A stretch of 64,000 nucleotides of DNA from Nonomuraea polychroma (GCF_004011505.1 NZ_SAUN01000001.1:1488001-1552000); one strand, 5' to 3'. Shown: positions 1-8,979, numbered from the stretch's first letter. Translations and numbers: made by a program. Notes: generated from the letters alone by a model not told the origin.

Positions 1-107
1 GGCGCGGCCTCGGACCCGCCGCCGCGCTGCGCGACGCCCGCGCCGCCATGCCACCGGACCCGCTCCATCAGGCCACGGGCTGGTCGTTCTCGGCCATCGG
101 GGCCTAG
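1..107 (+). CDS. C-terminal end of an unidentified protein (possibly CHAT domain)
   Basis: The frame is open from base 3 to a TAG at 105-107, giving about 34 residues that end WSFSAIGA. An Ala/Arg-rich helix followed by a Trp, an aromatic and a small-residue Ile-Gly ending resembles the end of caspase-like CHAT domains (the WaaFvxxG pattern). The match is too short to be firm. The gene starts outside the window. Confidence 0.35.
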   Translation, partial: RGLGPAAALRDARAAMPPDPLHQATGWSFSAIGA

Positions 108-228
108 GCGTACGTTCGGGTTTCTGCTCCACGCCCCCTCCGCACTTGGGTAATGCCTACTCATGCGCCACCTGTGCCTGGCCGTCAGCCTGGAGGCCGG
201 GAAGCACCGGACACAGGGAGCGAGAGAG

Positions 229-345
229 ATGGGCAACTGGGCGCGATGGGGCACGGCACTGACCGCCGCCGGGCTGGTGGTGGCGGGCCTTCGGCTGCGG
301 AAAACCGGCCCAGCCCTGCATCAAGGATGGTGCCCCGAGGTCTGA
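229..345 (+). other. possible 38-residue hydrophobic peptide
   Basis: ATG at 229 follows a GGGAG run by 8 bases. The short frame has one hydrophobic stretch (LTAAGLVVAGLRL) and ends just before the SARP gene. It may be a small membrane peptide or chance. The rest of 108-376 holds nothing else that I can support. Confidence 0.15.
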
Positions 346-376
346 CGCTGTGATGGCACGATCCCTGGGGGGCGTC

Positions 377-1096
377 ATGGGTCCGAAGGTAACGTTCCGC
401 TGCTTCTCCTCCTTCATCGTCGAGGTCGGCGGCGCGCCGGTCGACCTGTCTCAGGTACGGCGGCGCGCCCGCACGCTGCTCCGCCTGCTGGCGGTGCACA
501 CCGGGCGGCCGGTGCACCGCGAGCAGGTGATCGAGGCGTTGTGGCCCGACGCCGGACCGGCCACCGCCATACGCAGCCTGCACGTCGCGGTGTCCACCCT
601 GCGCAGGCTGCTGACCGAGCACACCGGGCACGGCATGGTGGGCCGGTCGGGCGAGGCGTACCTGCTCGACCTGCCCGCCGGAGCGGCGTGCGACGTGCAG
701 CTGTTCCGGGTCTCGGTGGCGGCGGCGGAACGGGCACGGCGCATGGGGGATCCCGACGCGCGGATCCCCGCCCTGCGGGCCGCGGTCGCGGCCTACACGG
801 GCGACCTGCTGCCTGAGGACGGACCCGCCGAATGGGTGCTGCACGAGCGATCGATCCTGCGCTACCAGGCGGCGAGGTCGGCGGCCGAGCTGGCCGCGGC
901 CGAGCTGAGCCGCGGCTGCGGCGACGAGGCGGTCGCCGCGGCCACCCGCTGCCTGGAGATCGATGAGTACTACGACGACGGCTGGCGGCTGCTCATCGAG
1001 GCGAACCGGGAGCGCGGCGACGTGATGGGCGTGGCCAGGGCCCGCCGCCGCTACAACGAGGCCCTCGCGGCGCTGGAGGATCCCTACGAGGCCTGA
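377..1096 (+). CDS. SARP-type transcriptional regulator with BTAD domain
   Basis: This 239-residue protein has an OmpR-like winged-helix DNA-binding domain in roughly the first 95 residues (RRRARTLLRLLA, EQVIEALWPD) and a bacterial transcriptional activation domain after it (helical repeats, ending RARRRYNEALAALED). That is the SARP/AfsR-N architecture of pathway activators in actinomycetes. No NB-ARC domain follows. I chose ATG 377 because GGGGGG lies 4 bases upstream and family members begin near this point; GTG 350 and ATG 353 are alternatives. It overlaps the convergent last gene of the injection-system operon by 13 bp. That position makes it a candidate regulator of the locus, which is inference. 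Confidence 0.85.
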   Translation: MGPKVTFRCFSSFIVEVGGAPVDLSQVRRRARTLLRLLAVHTGRPVHREQVIEALWPDAGPATAIRSLHVAVSTLRRLLTEHTGHGMVGRSGEAYLLDLPAGAACDVQLFRVSVAAAERARRMGDPDARIPALRAAVAAYTGDLLPEDGPAEWVLHERSILRYQAARSAAELAAAELSRGCGDEAVAAATRCLEIDEYYDDGWRLLIEANRERGDVMGVARARRRYNEALAALEDPYEA

Positions 1097-1635
1097 TCGG
1101 CCGGCCCCGCGCCGGGCCCGACCACCGTGACCCGCACGTGCGCGGGCACGGAGATCGCCGCCAGCAGCCGCAGCCAGTCGAGGTCCACCTCGGCCTTGGT
1201 CACCCTGACCATCAGCTGTGCCCCGGCGGATCCGGGCAGCGACCCGTTCGGCGTCTCCGACCAGGAACAGCCCCCGGTGTCCAGCACCTCCACGTCCGGG
1301 TCGGCCAGCGTACGGAGAAGGTACGCCAGCCCGGACAACGTCCCCCGGCGCCGGTGCAGCCCCACGGCCGCGGCCACGATCGCGCGGAGCTGGGCCGTGC
1401 TCCAGCGCTCGTCCGACTCGACCCCGACCCAGCCGGCCAGCCAGCGCAGGAAGTCCTCCGGAGCGAGCGCCGGGTCGAGGTAGCCGTCCAGGCAGTCCAG
1501 CGTCAGGAAGACCGGCGCGAGCACCTCGTCCAGAGCCGATGTAAGGCGCTGGACGTAGCCGTCGTCGGCGTACAGGGCGGGCAGAGCCGCGCCGATCGGA
1601 TGCGGGCTGCGCCGCCCGGGCAGCGCCGTTCTCAT
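1084..1635 (-). CDS. gpI-like phage tail/baseplate wedge protein of the contractile injection system
   Basis: This 183-residue protein resembles the tail protein I family: an N-terminal helix-rich segment (YVQRLTSALDEVLAPVFLTLDCLDGYLDPALAP), the motif LRWLAGWVG, and the typical RRRGTLSGLAYLL segment. In injectisomes of this class it is a small baseplate component. Its ATG overlaps the TGA of the J-type baseplate gene (1632-1635), which indicates translational coupling. It is the last gene of the minus-strand structural operon and ends inside the 3' end of the SARP gene. Confidence 0.85.
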   Translation of the reverse strand: MRTALPGRRSPHPIGAALPALYADDGYVQRLTSALDEVLAPVFLTLDCLDGYLDPALAPEDFLRWLAGWVGVESDERWSTAQLRAIVAAAVGLHRRRGTLSGLAYLLRTLADPDVEVLDTGGCSWSETPNGSLPGSAGAQLMVRVTKAEVDLDWLRLLAAISVPAHVRVTVVGPGAGPADQAS

Positions 1636-3548
1636 GTGGTCACCTTGACCTGGTGGTTGTAGGAGAAGACCAGGCCGTTCCTGGCCAGGTCGATGCGGGG
1701 CACGGCCGTGCCGCGGTCGCCGCTGACCGGGTCGGCCTTGAACAGGTGCACCTCGTCCACCAGCTCCACGCCCGGCAGTTGCTGCAGCACCGCGAACACC
1801 TCCCCCGTCTGCACCGGCCGCCCGAACGGCCAGCCGTCCCCGTTCGGGCCGCCGATCAGGGGGTTCAGATAGGCGTTGAGCGCGGCCAGCGCACGAGCCC
1901 GCAACGGCTCCCGCGGACCCCGCGTCCGCAGCTTGGCCACCACCGTGATGCCCTGGTAGAAGGGCGGCTCGACCACCACCCGCGCCCCGACGCACCGGCG
2001 CTCGTCGAGAAAGGCCGTGACCCGGGCGAGCAGCTCGGGCGGCGGCTTGAGCTCCTCGAACCGCATCTCCCGCGGCTCGGGCACCGACGGCACGAGCAGC
2101 ACCCGCACCGCCTCGCCCGGCGAGCTCACCGGCACGCACCGCACCCGGGCCGCGTCCGGGGCCGCCTCGCGGGCCAGCTGTTCGTAGTCCTCGACCGTCA
2201 CCGCCCTGTCCCGGGTCCGCAGCACCAGGGGGCCACGCACCGCGGCGTCGTCCACCGACTCGGCGTCCACGCCGCCGGACGCGGGGCGGCGGTTGGTGAC
2301 CGTCGAGACGAAGGGCACCGGGTCCCGCTGCACGGTCAGCACCCCGCGGGACACGTTGCCGCGCCTTCCGCCGCCCGTCCGATACAGCGGGACCCGGATC
2401 ACCGCGTCCTTCCGCGGCACCGCCCCGTAGTGCCGCAGCGTCCCGTCCTGCTGCCGGATCGCGGGCCCGAAGAGGACCTCGCCCGCCACCCGGTCCACCA
2501 CCACGTGCCGGTCCTCGGGACCCGACTCGGCGAACGACGACACCTCCGTCCACTCCTGGCCGTCCACCTCCACGGCCAGCGGTCCCGCGCCCGCGACCAT
2601 CGGCGTCCGCTGGACGGCGAGCCGCTGCCCCGGCACCCCCTCGGCTGATCCCAGCACCTCGTCCCTGACGAAGTCCGCGTGGCAGGCCGCCACCGTCCCG
2701 CCCACCGTGCAGACCCGCACCGCCTCCAGCCGCGGCGACGCCGTGTAGAACGGCTGGCCGGGACGGGCGGGGGTGGTCAGGCAGCGGATCCAGCCGGCCC
2801 GCTGCCCGGCCAGGATCGAGCCCGCGTGCCCAGCGGGAACGTGCAACAGCACCTCGCCCTCCCGGCTCAGCCCGCCCGTGGTGTCCCGCTCCACGTCGCA
2901 GGCCAGCCAGCCCTCGGCCGTCCAGGCCTGCCACTCCAGCGGCGGGTCGCGCGGATCCACGCCCGCGCCCGCCACCGTGCACTCGACCCGCACCAGCAGT
3001 GTGCAGCCCGGCACGGCGTCGGGCAGCCCCAGGTACATGGCGTCGCCGGGCTCAGGCTTGGCCGAGAAGCAGTCCACGGTGCTGCCGCTGAGCAGGTCCT
3101 CGGTCCTGTCCACCGGCTCGGCCACGGGGCCCGCGGTCAGGAGCCGGCGCAGGGAACTGGGCCGTACGACGAGCTCGGACTCGGTGGTGAACACGATCGG
3201 CTCCTGGCCCTCCTTCGGAGCCGTGGACACCTGGGTGCCCTGCGGGACGACCACGTCCTGCTCCCGGGCGGCCGAGAGGGTGAACGTCACGTCGCAGCGC
3301 GCCGCCGTGGGCGGGAACAGCCTGACGCCGATCAGCTCCAGGTAGCGCAGGTAGTGCAGGTCCGTCACCCGGTTGAGGCGGTAGAGGAGCTGGTCCACCA
3401 TGAACGCGAACGTCTCGATCAACGTCACGCCCGGGTCGGACACGTTGTGGTCGGTCCACTCCGGACAGCGCTGCTGGACCAGCCGCTTCGCCTCGTCCAC
3501 GAGATCCTGGAAACGGCGGTCGTCGAGGTTGGGGGCAGGCAGGGGCAT
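1632..3548 (-). CDS. baseplate assembly protein, gpJ/Afp11-Afp12 type
   Basis: This 638-residue protein opens with the family signature DDRRFQDLVDEAKRLVQQRCPEWTDHNVSDPG written in pieces: a helical start, then WTDHNVSDPGVTLIE and LLYRLNRV. The central and C-terminal parts are beta-rich baseplate-J-like domains (TVEDYEQLAREA, then RRCVGARVVVEPP). It forms the wedge ring of the baseplate around the spike. Its start ATG overlaps the TGA of the gp25 gene. Length and order (gp25, J, gpI) match those of other contractile injection loci. Confidence 0.92.
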   Translation of the reverse strand: MPLPAPNLDDRRFQDLVDEAKRLVQQRCPEWTDHNVSDPGVTLIETFAFMVDQLLYRLNRVTDLHYLRYLELIGVRLFPPTAARCDVTFTLSAAREQDVVVPQGTQVSTAPKEGQEPIVFTTESELVVRPSSLRRLLTAGPVAEPVDRTEDLLSGSTVDCFSAKPEPGDAMYLGLPDAVPGCTLLVRVECTVAGAGVDPRDPPLEWQAWTAEGWLACDVERDTTGGLSREGEVLLHVPAGHAGSILAGQRAGWIRCLTTPARPGQPFYTASPRLEAVRVCTVGGTVAACHADFVRDEVLGSAEGVPGQRLAVQRTPMVAGAGPLAVEVDGQEWTEVSSFAESGPEDRHVVVDRVAGEVLFGPAIRQQDGTLRHYGAVPRKDAVIRVPLYRTGGGRRGNVSRGVLTVQRDPVPFVSTVTNRRPASGGVDAESVDDAAVRGPLVLRTRDRAVTVEDYEQLAREAAPDAARVRCVPVSSPGEAVRVLLVPSVPEPREMRFEELKPPPELLARVTAFLDERRCVGARVVVEPPFYQGITVVAKLRTRGPREPLRARALAALNAYLNPLIGGPNGDGWPFGRPVQTGEVFAVLQQLPGVELVDEVHLFKADPVSGDRGTAVPRIDLARNGLVFSYNHQVKVTT

Positions 3549-3937
3549 CAGTGGTCTCCGATGACGTAGAAGGGGAAGACCAGGTTCCGTGGGTCGTTGT
3601 CGCCGCGGATGGAGTACCTGACGTCGATCAGCAGCAGCCCGGCATCGGACCCGCCGAAGCCGACCCGTACGTCGTCCAGTTCGATGCGCGGCTCCCAGCG
3701 TTCGAGCGCCAGCCGTACCTCGTAGGCGATCAGACCGGCGGTGCCCGCGTCCGCGGGCGCGAAGACCAGGTCATGGATCGCGCAGCCGAACTCCGGCCGC
3801 ATGGGACGCTCACCGGGCGCGGTGCCGAGGATCAGCCGGATGCTCTCCACGATCTCCTCCCCGCCCCGCACCAGGGCGACCGAGCCCGTCGCGTCGGTAC
3901 GTGCGGGGAAGGCCCAGCCCGCGCCGATGAAATCCAT
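3548..3937 (-). CDS. gp25/GPW-like baseplate protein (Afp9 type)
   Basis: This is about 129 residues of the gpW/gp25 lysozyme-like family that nucleates sheath assembly. The start MDFIGAGWAFP, the EEIVESIRLILGTAPGERPMRPEFG core and the C-terminal VRYSIRGDNDPRNLVFPFYV all fit. I prefer ATG 3937 because GGAGG lies 6 bases before it. ATG 3943 abuts GGAGG but overlaps the TGA of the PAAR gene (ATGA), so a start two codons earlier is possible. It sits between the PAAR and J-type genes. Confidence 0.92.
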   Translation of the reverse strand: MDFIGAGWAFPARTDATGSVALVRGGEEIVESIRLILGTAPGERPMRPEFGCAIHDLVFAPADAGTAGLIAYEVRLALERWEPRIELDDVRVGFGGSDAGLLLIDVRYSIRGDNDPRNLVFPFYVIGDH

Positions 3938-3939
3938 GG

Positions 3940-4224
3940 TCATCCTCCGATCGACACCGTGGGACAGCCCATCACGATCCCCGCCCCGCACCCGGCGCGA
4001 TCGCCCACGCGGGCCGCGGGCAGGCCGCCGATGAGCACGGTGGCGCTGCCCGGGCCCACGATCGGCGTGGGCGGGTGCGGGGTGACGGGGGAGGGGAACG
4101 AGCAGGCGTGCATGGTCGTCAGCGTGGCCGCGGGCAGGCCGCCGATGAGCACGGTAGGCACGCCGGGCCCGCTGACGAGACCGGGATGGTCGGTGGGATC
4201 GCCCACCCGCGCGGCGAACGGCAT
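3940..4224 (-). CDS. PAAR-domain spike tip protein
   Basis: This 94-residue Gly/Pro-rich protein has the PAAR pattern: AARVGDP near the start, two copies of a TVLIGGLPAA segment and a terminal CPTVSIGG. PAAR proteins fold into a sharp beta cone capping the VgrG-like spike and help puncture membranes. The gene starts one base after the spike gene's stop codon and overlaps the gp25 start, so spike, tip and baseplate are co-translated. No effector extension is fused to it. Confidence 0.9.
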   Translation of the reverse strand: MPFAARVGDPTDHPGLVSGPGVPTVLIGGLPAATLTTMHACSFPSPVTPHPPTPIVGPGSATVLIGGLPAARVGDRAGCGAGIVMGCPTVSIGG

Positions 4225-4225
4225 C

Positions 4226-5917
4226 TCAGTTGATCCTCACCTGCGCGCCCTTGACCGTGACCTCGGCCTTGCCGCTGATCGAGACGCGCGCGCCGCTCAG
4301 CTCCAGGGAGCCGGCGCCCGCGTCCACGGCCACGCCAGCCGAGCCTTTGATCATGACTTTTCCGGATTTCTGGTCCAGCTCGACGCTCAGCCGCCCGTCT
4401 CCGGTCTGGATCAGCATCCCGCCGTCCTCGACCAGCTCCACGCGATGTCCCGTACGGGAGACCAGCGCCCGCACGCCGGCCTGCCCGCCGGAGTCGATCA
4501 GCGGGGCGGACAGCGACGGCAGCGCGTCCACGCCGTTGAACAGGCCGCCGAGCACGTACGGATGGTCCACGTCGCCGTGCACGAATCCGGCCAGCACCTC
4601 GTCACCCACCTCGTGCGGCAGGACCGCCCCGCGCCCGGCGCCCGCGCCCGGCTGCGCGACCCTGGCCCAGCCGCTGGTGAAGTCGGCGCTGAGCCACGGC
4701 ATGACCAGGCGGACACGGCCCAGGTTCATGGGGTCCCTGACGTCGCTGACGATGGCGGGGACGAGCCCTTGGGCGACGGCGGACACGGGCCCCTGGGCCG
4801 CGGCGGGCATGCCTGCCGCGAGACCGTACAGGGTGCGGTCCTGGCGGCCGCAGATCGTGAACGTCGTCTGGTAGCCGGACGGCGAGAAGACATGCCGGGT
4901 CGCGGTCAGCGTGTGCTTGCCGTCGAACGGCGCGCCCACGTTGGCCAGCGCCACCGCCGTGCCCGCCCGCAGCTTCGGGTTGCCTCTGGCCACGCCCTCC
5001 ACCTCGGCCGCGCCGCCGCCCAGGTCGGCCGCCAGCGCGTCGGCCAGTGCGCGGGCGTCCGCCTGCGTGCGGTGGCGGCTGTCACCCACCACGTACGGCG
5101 GCGCCGAGAACGTCGAGCCGAACCCGGCCGGGTCCACCCCCGAGATCGTGGCCTCGGCCAGCCGGGGCTCCGCCGAGGCCACGATCTCCCGCTTCTGCTC
5201 GACGTCCCAGCCGCGTACCTCGACCTGGGCCGGCTGCTCCATCGCCGACACGTGCGCGCGCAGCGACAGCAGCGAGGAGCCGGCCTCCAGCACCAGAGGG
5301 TCACGTTCCGCCCGTGCCTCGCCGGCCGGGGCGCCCGCGGGCGGCCTGAGCAGGACGAAGGAGAGCCTGTTCGCCGCGACCCTGACCCTGGCGCCCACCC
5401 GGCGGGCCAGCCCGGACAGGAACTCCCAGTCGCTCTGCCCCACCTGGCTGAGCTGGACGTGCTCCCGACCGCCGATCTCCGGCACCTGGTCGATCTCGCC
5501 GGGCTGAAGGCCCGCCCGCTGCGCCACCTTCCGCACCACGTCGCCCACGGTCATGCCCGGGTAGGCGGCGGTGCGCCGGCCACGGGTCAGGCGGTGGGCC
5601 TCGTCGTAGCCGCGTACCTCGGTGAAGGTCCCGGCCTGGTCGAAGTCGATCGACACCGCGGTCACCTCGCCGGTCACCAGAGTCTCGGGGGCGCCGGGGT
5701 CGGAGGTGCGGACGCTGAGCCGTACCTTGGCGCCGATGGTGAAGCGGCCCTTGGCCAGCACGGTCTTGTCGGGGTCACGGAAGCGGAGCACGAACACGTC
5801 GAGCAGGTTGACGCTGTCCTCGACATAGCCCTCGGCCAGCAACACGGCCACGTCCGCGGGCAGCGGCGAGCCCTCGACCTCGACCAGCAGCGTGCTGGCG
5901 AACACCTCATTGGCCAT
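4226..5917 (-). CDS. VgrG-like spike protein (gpD/gp5 fusion, Afp8 type)
   Basis: This protein of about 563 residues combines a phage late control gene D-like half (VEVEGSPLPADVAVLL, later VQLSQVGQSDWEFLSGLARR) with an OB-fold gp5 half (AIVSDVRDPMNLGRVRLVMPW, VGDEVLAGFVHGDVDHPYVLGG). It ends in a short beta-helix-like repeat region (GSLELSGARVSISGKAEVTVKG). Such proteins form the central trimeric spike that carries PAAR and cargo. I took ATG 5917, in the upstream LysM gene's 3' end, because GGGAGGAG lies 7 bases upstream; longer frames run into that gene. No enzymatic domain is fused at the C-terminus. Confidence 0.93.
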   Translation of the reverse strand: MANEVFASTLLVEVEGSPLPADVAVLLAEGYVEDSVNLLDVFVLRFRDPDKTVLAKGRFTIGAKVRLSVRTSDPGAPETLVTGEVTAVSIDFDQAGTFTEVRGYDEAHRLTRGRRTAAYPGMTVGDVVRKVAQRAGLQPGEIDQVPEIGGREHVQLSQVGQSDWEFLSGLARRVGARVRVAANRLSFVLLRPPAGAPAGEARAERDPLVLEAGSSLLSLRAHVSAMEQPAQVEVRGWDVEQKREIVASAEPRLAEATISGVDPAGFGSTFSAPPYVVGDSRHRTQADARALADALAADLGGGAAEVEGVARGNPKLRAGTAVALANVGAPFDGKHTLTATRHVFSPSGYQTTFTICGRQDRTLYGLAAGMPAAAQGPVSAVAQGLVPAIVSDVRDPMNLGRVRLVMPWLSADFTSGWARVAQPGAGAGRGAVLPHEVGDEVLAGFVHGDVDHPYVLGGLFNGVDALPSLSAPLIDSGGQAGVRALVSRTGHRVELVEDGGMLIQTGDGRLSVELDQKSGKVMIKGSAGVAVDAGAGSLELSGARVSISGKAEVTVKGAQVRIN

Positions 5918-6665
5918 GACCCAGCTCCTCCCTGGACGGCAGCAACAGCCGGGTGCCCGGACGCAGCCGCATGGGGTCGTCGATGGCGTTGGCCCGGGCC
6001 AGCGGACGCCACAGCGCCGGGTCGCCGTAGGCGCGGTAGGCGATCCCGGCCAGGGTGTCGCCGGTGACCACCAGGTGCACGTCATGGGTGGCGGGGGCAC
6101 CGGAGGTCGGGTTCTGGCGCGGCTCGGCGCCCGCGATCTCCTCCAGATCCACGGTGCAGACCGCACGCACCGGCAGCCCGCCGGGGGTGAAGAGCGTGAA
6201 CTTGGCAGTGACGTTGGTGACGATGGCGGTGAAGCTGTTCAGCACGCCCCAGCGCAGCACCACCCACGGCGGCGAGCCGCGCTTGTCGCCCAGCGTCTGG
6301 TCGGTCGGCACGACGCAGGCGAACAGCTTCTCGACCGCCTTGACCACCTTGTCGCCCATGGTGTCGGTGGCGTCGAAGAACATCTCCAGCTGGAGCTTGG
6401 CCGGGTCCGCGCCCTGGAACTCCGGGACGCCGCTCTTCTTGGCGTTGCGCTGAGGGCTGCGCTTCCACTTCGCAGCCTTGCTGAACGACAGCTCCTTGGG
6501 GTTGAAGTCGAACGCGATCTGGTCATATCGCTCTCCGGGCTTGGCCGTGCCGCCGCCGGTCGGCGGCTTGCGCAGCTCCAGGTAGGCCTTCTTGAGACTG
6601 GCCGGAGGCGCGTTCTCCTGCTGCGCAGGCGGCGCGGCGGCGGCGAACGCGACGGGTGACGACAT
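5907..6665 (-). CDS. LysM-containing tube/hub protein (Afp7 type)
   Basis: This 252-residue protein has a beta-rich tail-tube-like N-terminal part (IAFDFNPKELSFSKAAKWKR, LQLEMFFDATDTMGDKV) and a C-terminal LysM repeat of about 50 residues (VVTGDTLAGIAYRAYGDPALWRPLA, with RLRPGTRLLLP). In Afp/PVC-type systems this protein links the tube to the spike hub. It overlaps the spike gene by 11 bp and begins 3 bp after the neighbouring tube-like gene ends. Confidence 0.92.
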   Translation of the reverse strand: MSSPVAFAAAAPPAQQENAPPASLKKAYLELRKPPTGGGTAKPGERYDQIAFDFNPKELSFSKAAKWKRSPQRNAKKSGVPEFQGADPAKLQLEMFFDATDTMGDKVVKAVEKLFACVVPTDQTLGDKRGSPPWVVLRWGVLNSFTAIVTNVTAKFTLFTPGGLPVRAVCTVDLEEIAGAEPRQNPTSGAPATHDVHLVVTGDTLAGIAYRAYGDPALWRPLARANAIDDPMRLRPGTRLLLPSREELGHGQ

Positions 6666-6668
6666 GGC

Positions 6669-7106
6669 TCAGCCACCCCATCCTGGCCCGAAGAAGCCCT
6701 GGTGGCTCAGCTCGATGGTCTCGGTGGCCACCTTGGCCGAGTCGGCCGCGAACTGCGGGCCGGTCCAGCGGACCGGCAGCACATGCCGCAGCCCCCAGCT
6801 GGTGATCAGCCGCCCGTCCGGGGTCTTGGCCTCGATCGTCGCCGTACGGGCCGCCACGCCCCGATCCACCTTGGCGAACCACGTGGGGAACTCCTTGCTC
6901 GCCTCCGTGATCGGCCGTGACAGCTTGACGTTGCTGTACTTCACGCGGGTGGGCAACTGGTGGACGAACCCGTTGTTGCCACCCTCCTCGCGCTGCTCCA
7001 TGACCAGCTCGCAGCCGAGCCCCTCGCAACTGGTGAACGCGCCGAGCGGGTGTCCGTCGATCGTGAGCACGAAACACACCGCGATCGCGATGTCCTGGTC
7101 GGTCAT
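6669..7106 (-). CDS. tail tube-like protein (Afp5 type, tube initiator)
   Basis: This 145-residue member of the gp19-like phage tail tube family shows FVLTIDGHPLGAFTSCEGL, YSNVKLSRPITEASKEFPTWF and a final ELSHQGFFGPGWGG. It is more divergent than the major tube protein at 9395-9838 and lies next to the LysM and spike genes. This is the position of the adaptor that starts tube polymerisation on the baseplate. The role is inferred from position and family. Confidence 0.88.
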   Translation of the reverse strand: MTDQDIAIAVCFVLTIDGHPLGAFTSCEGLGCELVMEQREEGGNNGFVHQLPTRVKYSNVKLSRPITEASKEFPTWFAKVDRGVAARTATIEAKTPDGRLITSWGLRHVLPVRWTGPQFAADSAKVATETIELSHQGFFGPGWGG

Positions 7107-7113
7107 CTCTCAC

Positions 7114-8826
7114 CTATCCGGGGAGGTTGAGCAAGTGTCCGCGCCGCTCCCGGTCGAGCCGCAATTCGGCCCTGATGCGGCGTAGGAGCGGGTCGATGAG
7201 CTTCTTGACGAGGTCGTCGTCCGTGGGGGCGGCGGGGGGTGTGGAGATGGTGGAGATGGTGGCGACGGGTGCGGTGGCCGGGGTGACGACCTGCGGTTCG
7301 GGCACGGGCGGGGCCGGGTCGGGGGCCTCAACGGTTCGCTGGACCGGTTGTGGCGGGAGGGGCGCGGACACGGGCGGGGTCGGCGGTGTGAAGGTGATGG
7401 AGGCCATGGCGGGCTCTTGGCGCTGGACGGGGAGTGGAGCGGTGGGACGTGGAGCGGTGGGGCGGGGCTCGTGGGCTGCAGGGGGCCGGCGTTGGACGGT
7501 CATGGTGAAGGGCTGGAGCGGGGGCGTGGTGGCCAGGGTGGGGAGGGTGCGGCCCGCTGGTTCTGGAGGTGGGGGGTCGAGGACGGGAACGACGGGGAGA
7601 GGCAGGTCTTCGTCGGGGGGATGGGGAAGGTCGGCGGGGCGGTGCATGGGGATGGTCGGGTCCTCGGGCACGGCGGGGTCCGTCAGGGGGTCGGTGTGGC
7701 TTCGCTGGATCGCGAGGTGGGCGGTGGTCGCGGTCGCGATCGGGGCCCCGAGGCCGAGGCGGCGGGTGGGCGAGGGTTGGACGGCTTGCGGGTGCGGGTG
7801 GGGCTGGTCAGGCCCACCGAGTGAGCGGAGCCGGGGTGCGGCGGGCTCTCCTGGCGCGCCGTGGGGTGACTCCGCAGGCGAGCCTCCGGCTGATCGCTGG
7901 CGGGCTGTGCGCTGGACTTGCGTTGCGGTGGCCTCTGCCGGCCTTTGGGGTGGGGTTGCGGTGGCCGTGATCGGAGCGCCGAGGCCGAGGCGGGGCGTAC
8001 GAGGGGTTGGGGACGGGTCTTCGGGCGGCGGGGCGGCGGCGTGGGCCGGTGCGTCCGTGGATGGAGCGGGGGCCCGGTCCCCGAGCGTCCGCTGGGGCGG
8101 TGTGGCGGCCGAGCGCTGGAGAAGGGCGGGAACGAGGCCGCCGGTCCGTACCGGGGGCGCGTCCTCTGCCTCGATGGGGCCCGGCGGTGCACCCTGCGCT
8201 TCACCCGGGACCGTGGGCGGCGCGCCGAGGGTGACGGAGGTCTCGCCTTCGAGGCCGGTCATCCGGGAGGTGGGGAGCGGGCCGCCGGGCGGCTCGTCGG
8301 CCTCCTGCGGCGGGACGCGGAGAGCTGTGCCGGTGGCATTCTTCGGTGGGGCCGGGGGTGCCGGTGTGCCGGTGGCGTCGACGACCGACCGCTGAACGGG
8401 CGCGGCGGCTGGGGCCTCGGCAGGTCGCTCGTACGACGCGACGGAAGGGACATCACCGGGTAGCCGGTCCGGCAGAACGTCGGGGGAGCGCTGGATTGGG
8501 GAATCGACAGTGGGATTGTGGGCCGGGGGAGCCGACGTGGGGTTGTGGGGCGTGGGAGCGGCTGGGAGGACGGGGCGGCGGGGCGTGCCGGGCAGGGGCA
8601 TGGCCAGATCGTGGAGGAGCCCGGATGGGGCGTCAGGCGACAGGTCATGCGCCAAAGGCGCCAGGCGGGACGGGTTCTGCCAGGCCGCCAGCGACGCCGC
8701 GAACGCCTCCGGCGGGATCGTCAGCGGATGGGAGCCGATGACGCGCTGGAGGGGCGGCAGCGAAGGCCACTCCGGGGCCGGCCGCGGAGGGGCCGTGGAA
8801 CGGCGGCGGGACCAGGGCCAGCGCAT
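7114..8826 (-). CDS. proline-rich, low-complexity CIS protein with repeated VQR motifs
   Basis: I recognise no enzymatic domain in this 570-residue protein. The N-terminus (LPPLQRVIG, IPPEAFAASLAAWQNPS) and the final 35 residues (DDDLVKKLIDPLLRRIRAELRLDRERR) look folded and helical. The middle 450 residues are Pro/Ala-rich and probably disordered, with about nine VQR/LQR/IQR motifs. It lies between the DUF6760-type gene and the second tube-like gene, so it is a structural or assembly candidate. Similar VQR or LQR motifs occur in the DUF4157 protein and in the candidate cargo. A tape-measure or scaffold role is possible but unproven. Confidence 0.75.
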   Translation of the reverse strand: MRWPWSRRRSTAPPRPAPEWPSLPPLQRVIGSHPLTIPPEAFAASLAAWQNPSRLAPLAHDLSPDAPSGLLHDLAMPLPGTPRRPVLPAAPTPHNPTSAPPAHNPTVDSPIQRSPDVLPDRLPGDVPSVASYERPAEAPAAAPVQRSVVDATGTPAPPAPPKNATGTALRVPPQEADEPPGGPLPTSRMTGLEGETSVTLGAPPTVPGEAQGAPPGPIEAEDAPPVRTGGLVPALLQRSAATPPQRTLGDRAPAPSTDAPAHAAAPPPEDPSPTPRTPRLGLGAPITATATPPQRPAEATATQVQRTARQRSAGGSPAESPHGAPGEPAAPRLRSLGGPDQPHPHPQAVQPSPTRRLGLGAPIATATTAHLAIQRSHTDPLTDPAVPEDPTIPMHRPADLPHPPDEDLPLPVVPVLDPPPPEPAGRTLPTLATTPPLQPFTMTVQRRPPAAHEPRPTAPRPTAPLPVQRQEPAMASITFTPPTPPVSAPLPPQPVQRTVEAPDPAPPVPEPQVVTPATAPVATISTISTPPAAPTDDDLVKKLIDPLLRRIRAELRLDRERRGHLLNLPG

Positions 8827-8832
8827 GGACGA

Positions 8833-8979
8833 TCACCTTTCCGAGTTGAGGGCGGAGATGGCCGCCACGTAACGGGCCCGGTCGGCGTGCTCAAGGTCGA
8901 GGATGTCCTCCAGCGCCCAGTGGAAGTGGTAGGCGAGGTAGGCGATCTCGTCGTGCAGGCGCTGCTCCGGGACGGTCAC
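8833..8979 (-). CDS. 48-residue DUF6760-type CIS protein
   Basis: This short gene begins with GTG at 8977-8979, overlapping the TGA of the preceding gene (GTGA), and ends with TGA at 8833-8835. The peptide carries IAYLAYHFHWALEDILDLEH and a basic end ARYVAAISALNSER. The AYHFHW..xxIxxLEHxxR pattern is that of the small DUF6760 proteins next to tube and spike genes in actinobacterial contractile injection loci. The function is unknown; in T4-type tails proteins of this size and place act in baseplate or tape-measure assembly. It is easily missed because of its length. Confidence 0.85.
   Translation of the reverse strand: MTVPEQRLHDEIAYLAYHFHWALEDILDLEHADRARYVAAISALNSER

Noticed and set aside
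3551..6067. Very long plus-strand open frame (838 codons) opposite the baseplate and spike genes
   Set aside because: It is antisense to well-conserved CIS genes, is rich in Arg/Gly/His/Pro as expected for the complementary frame of 72% G+C coding DNA, and has no recognisable domain.
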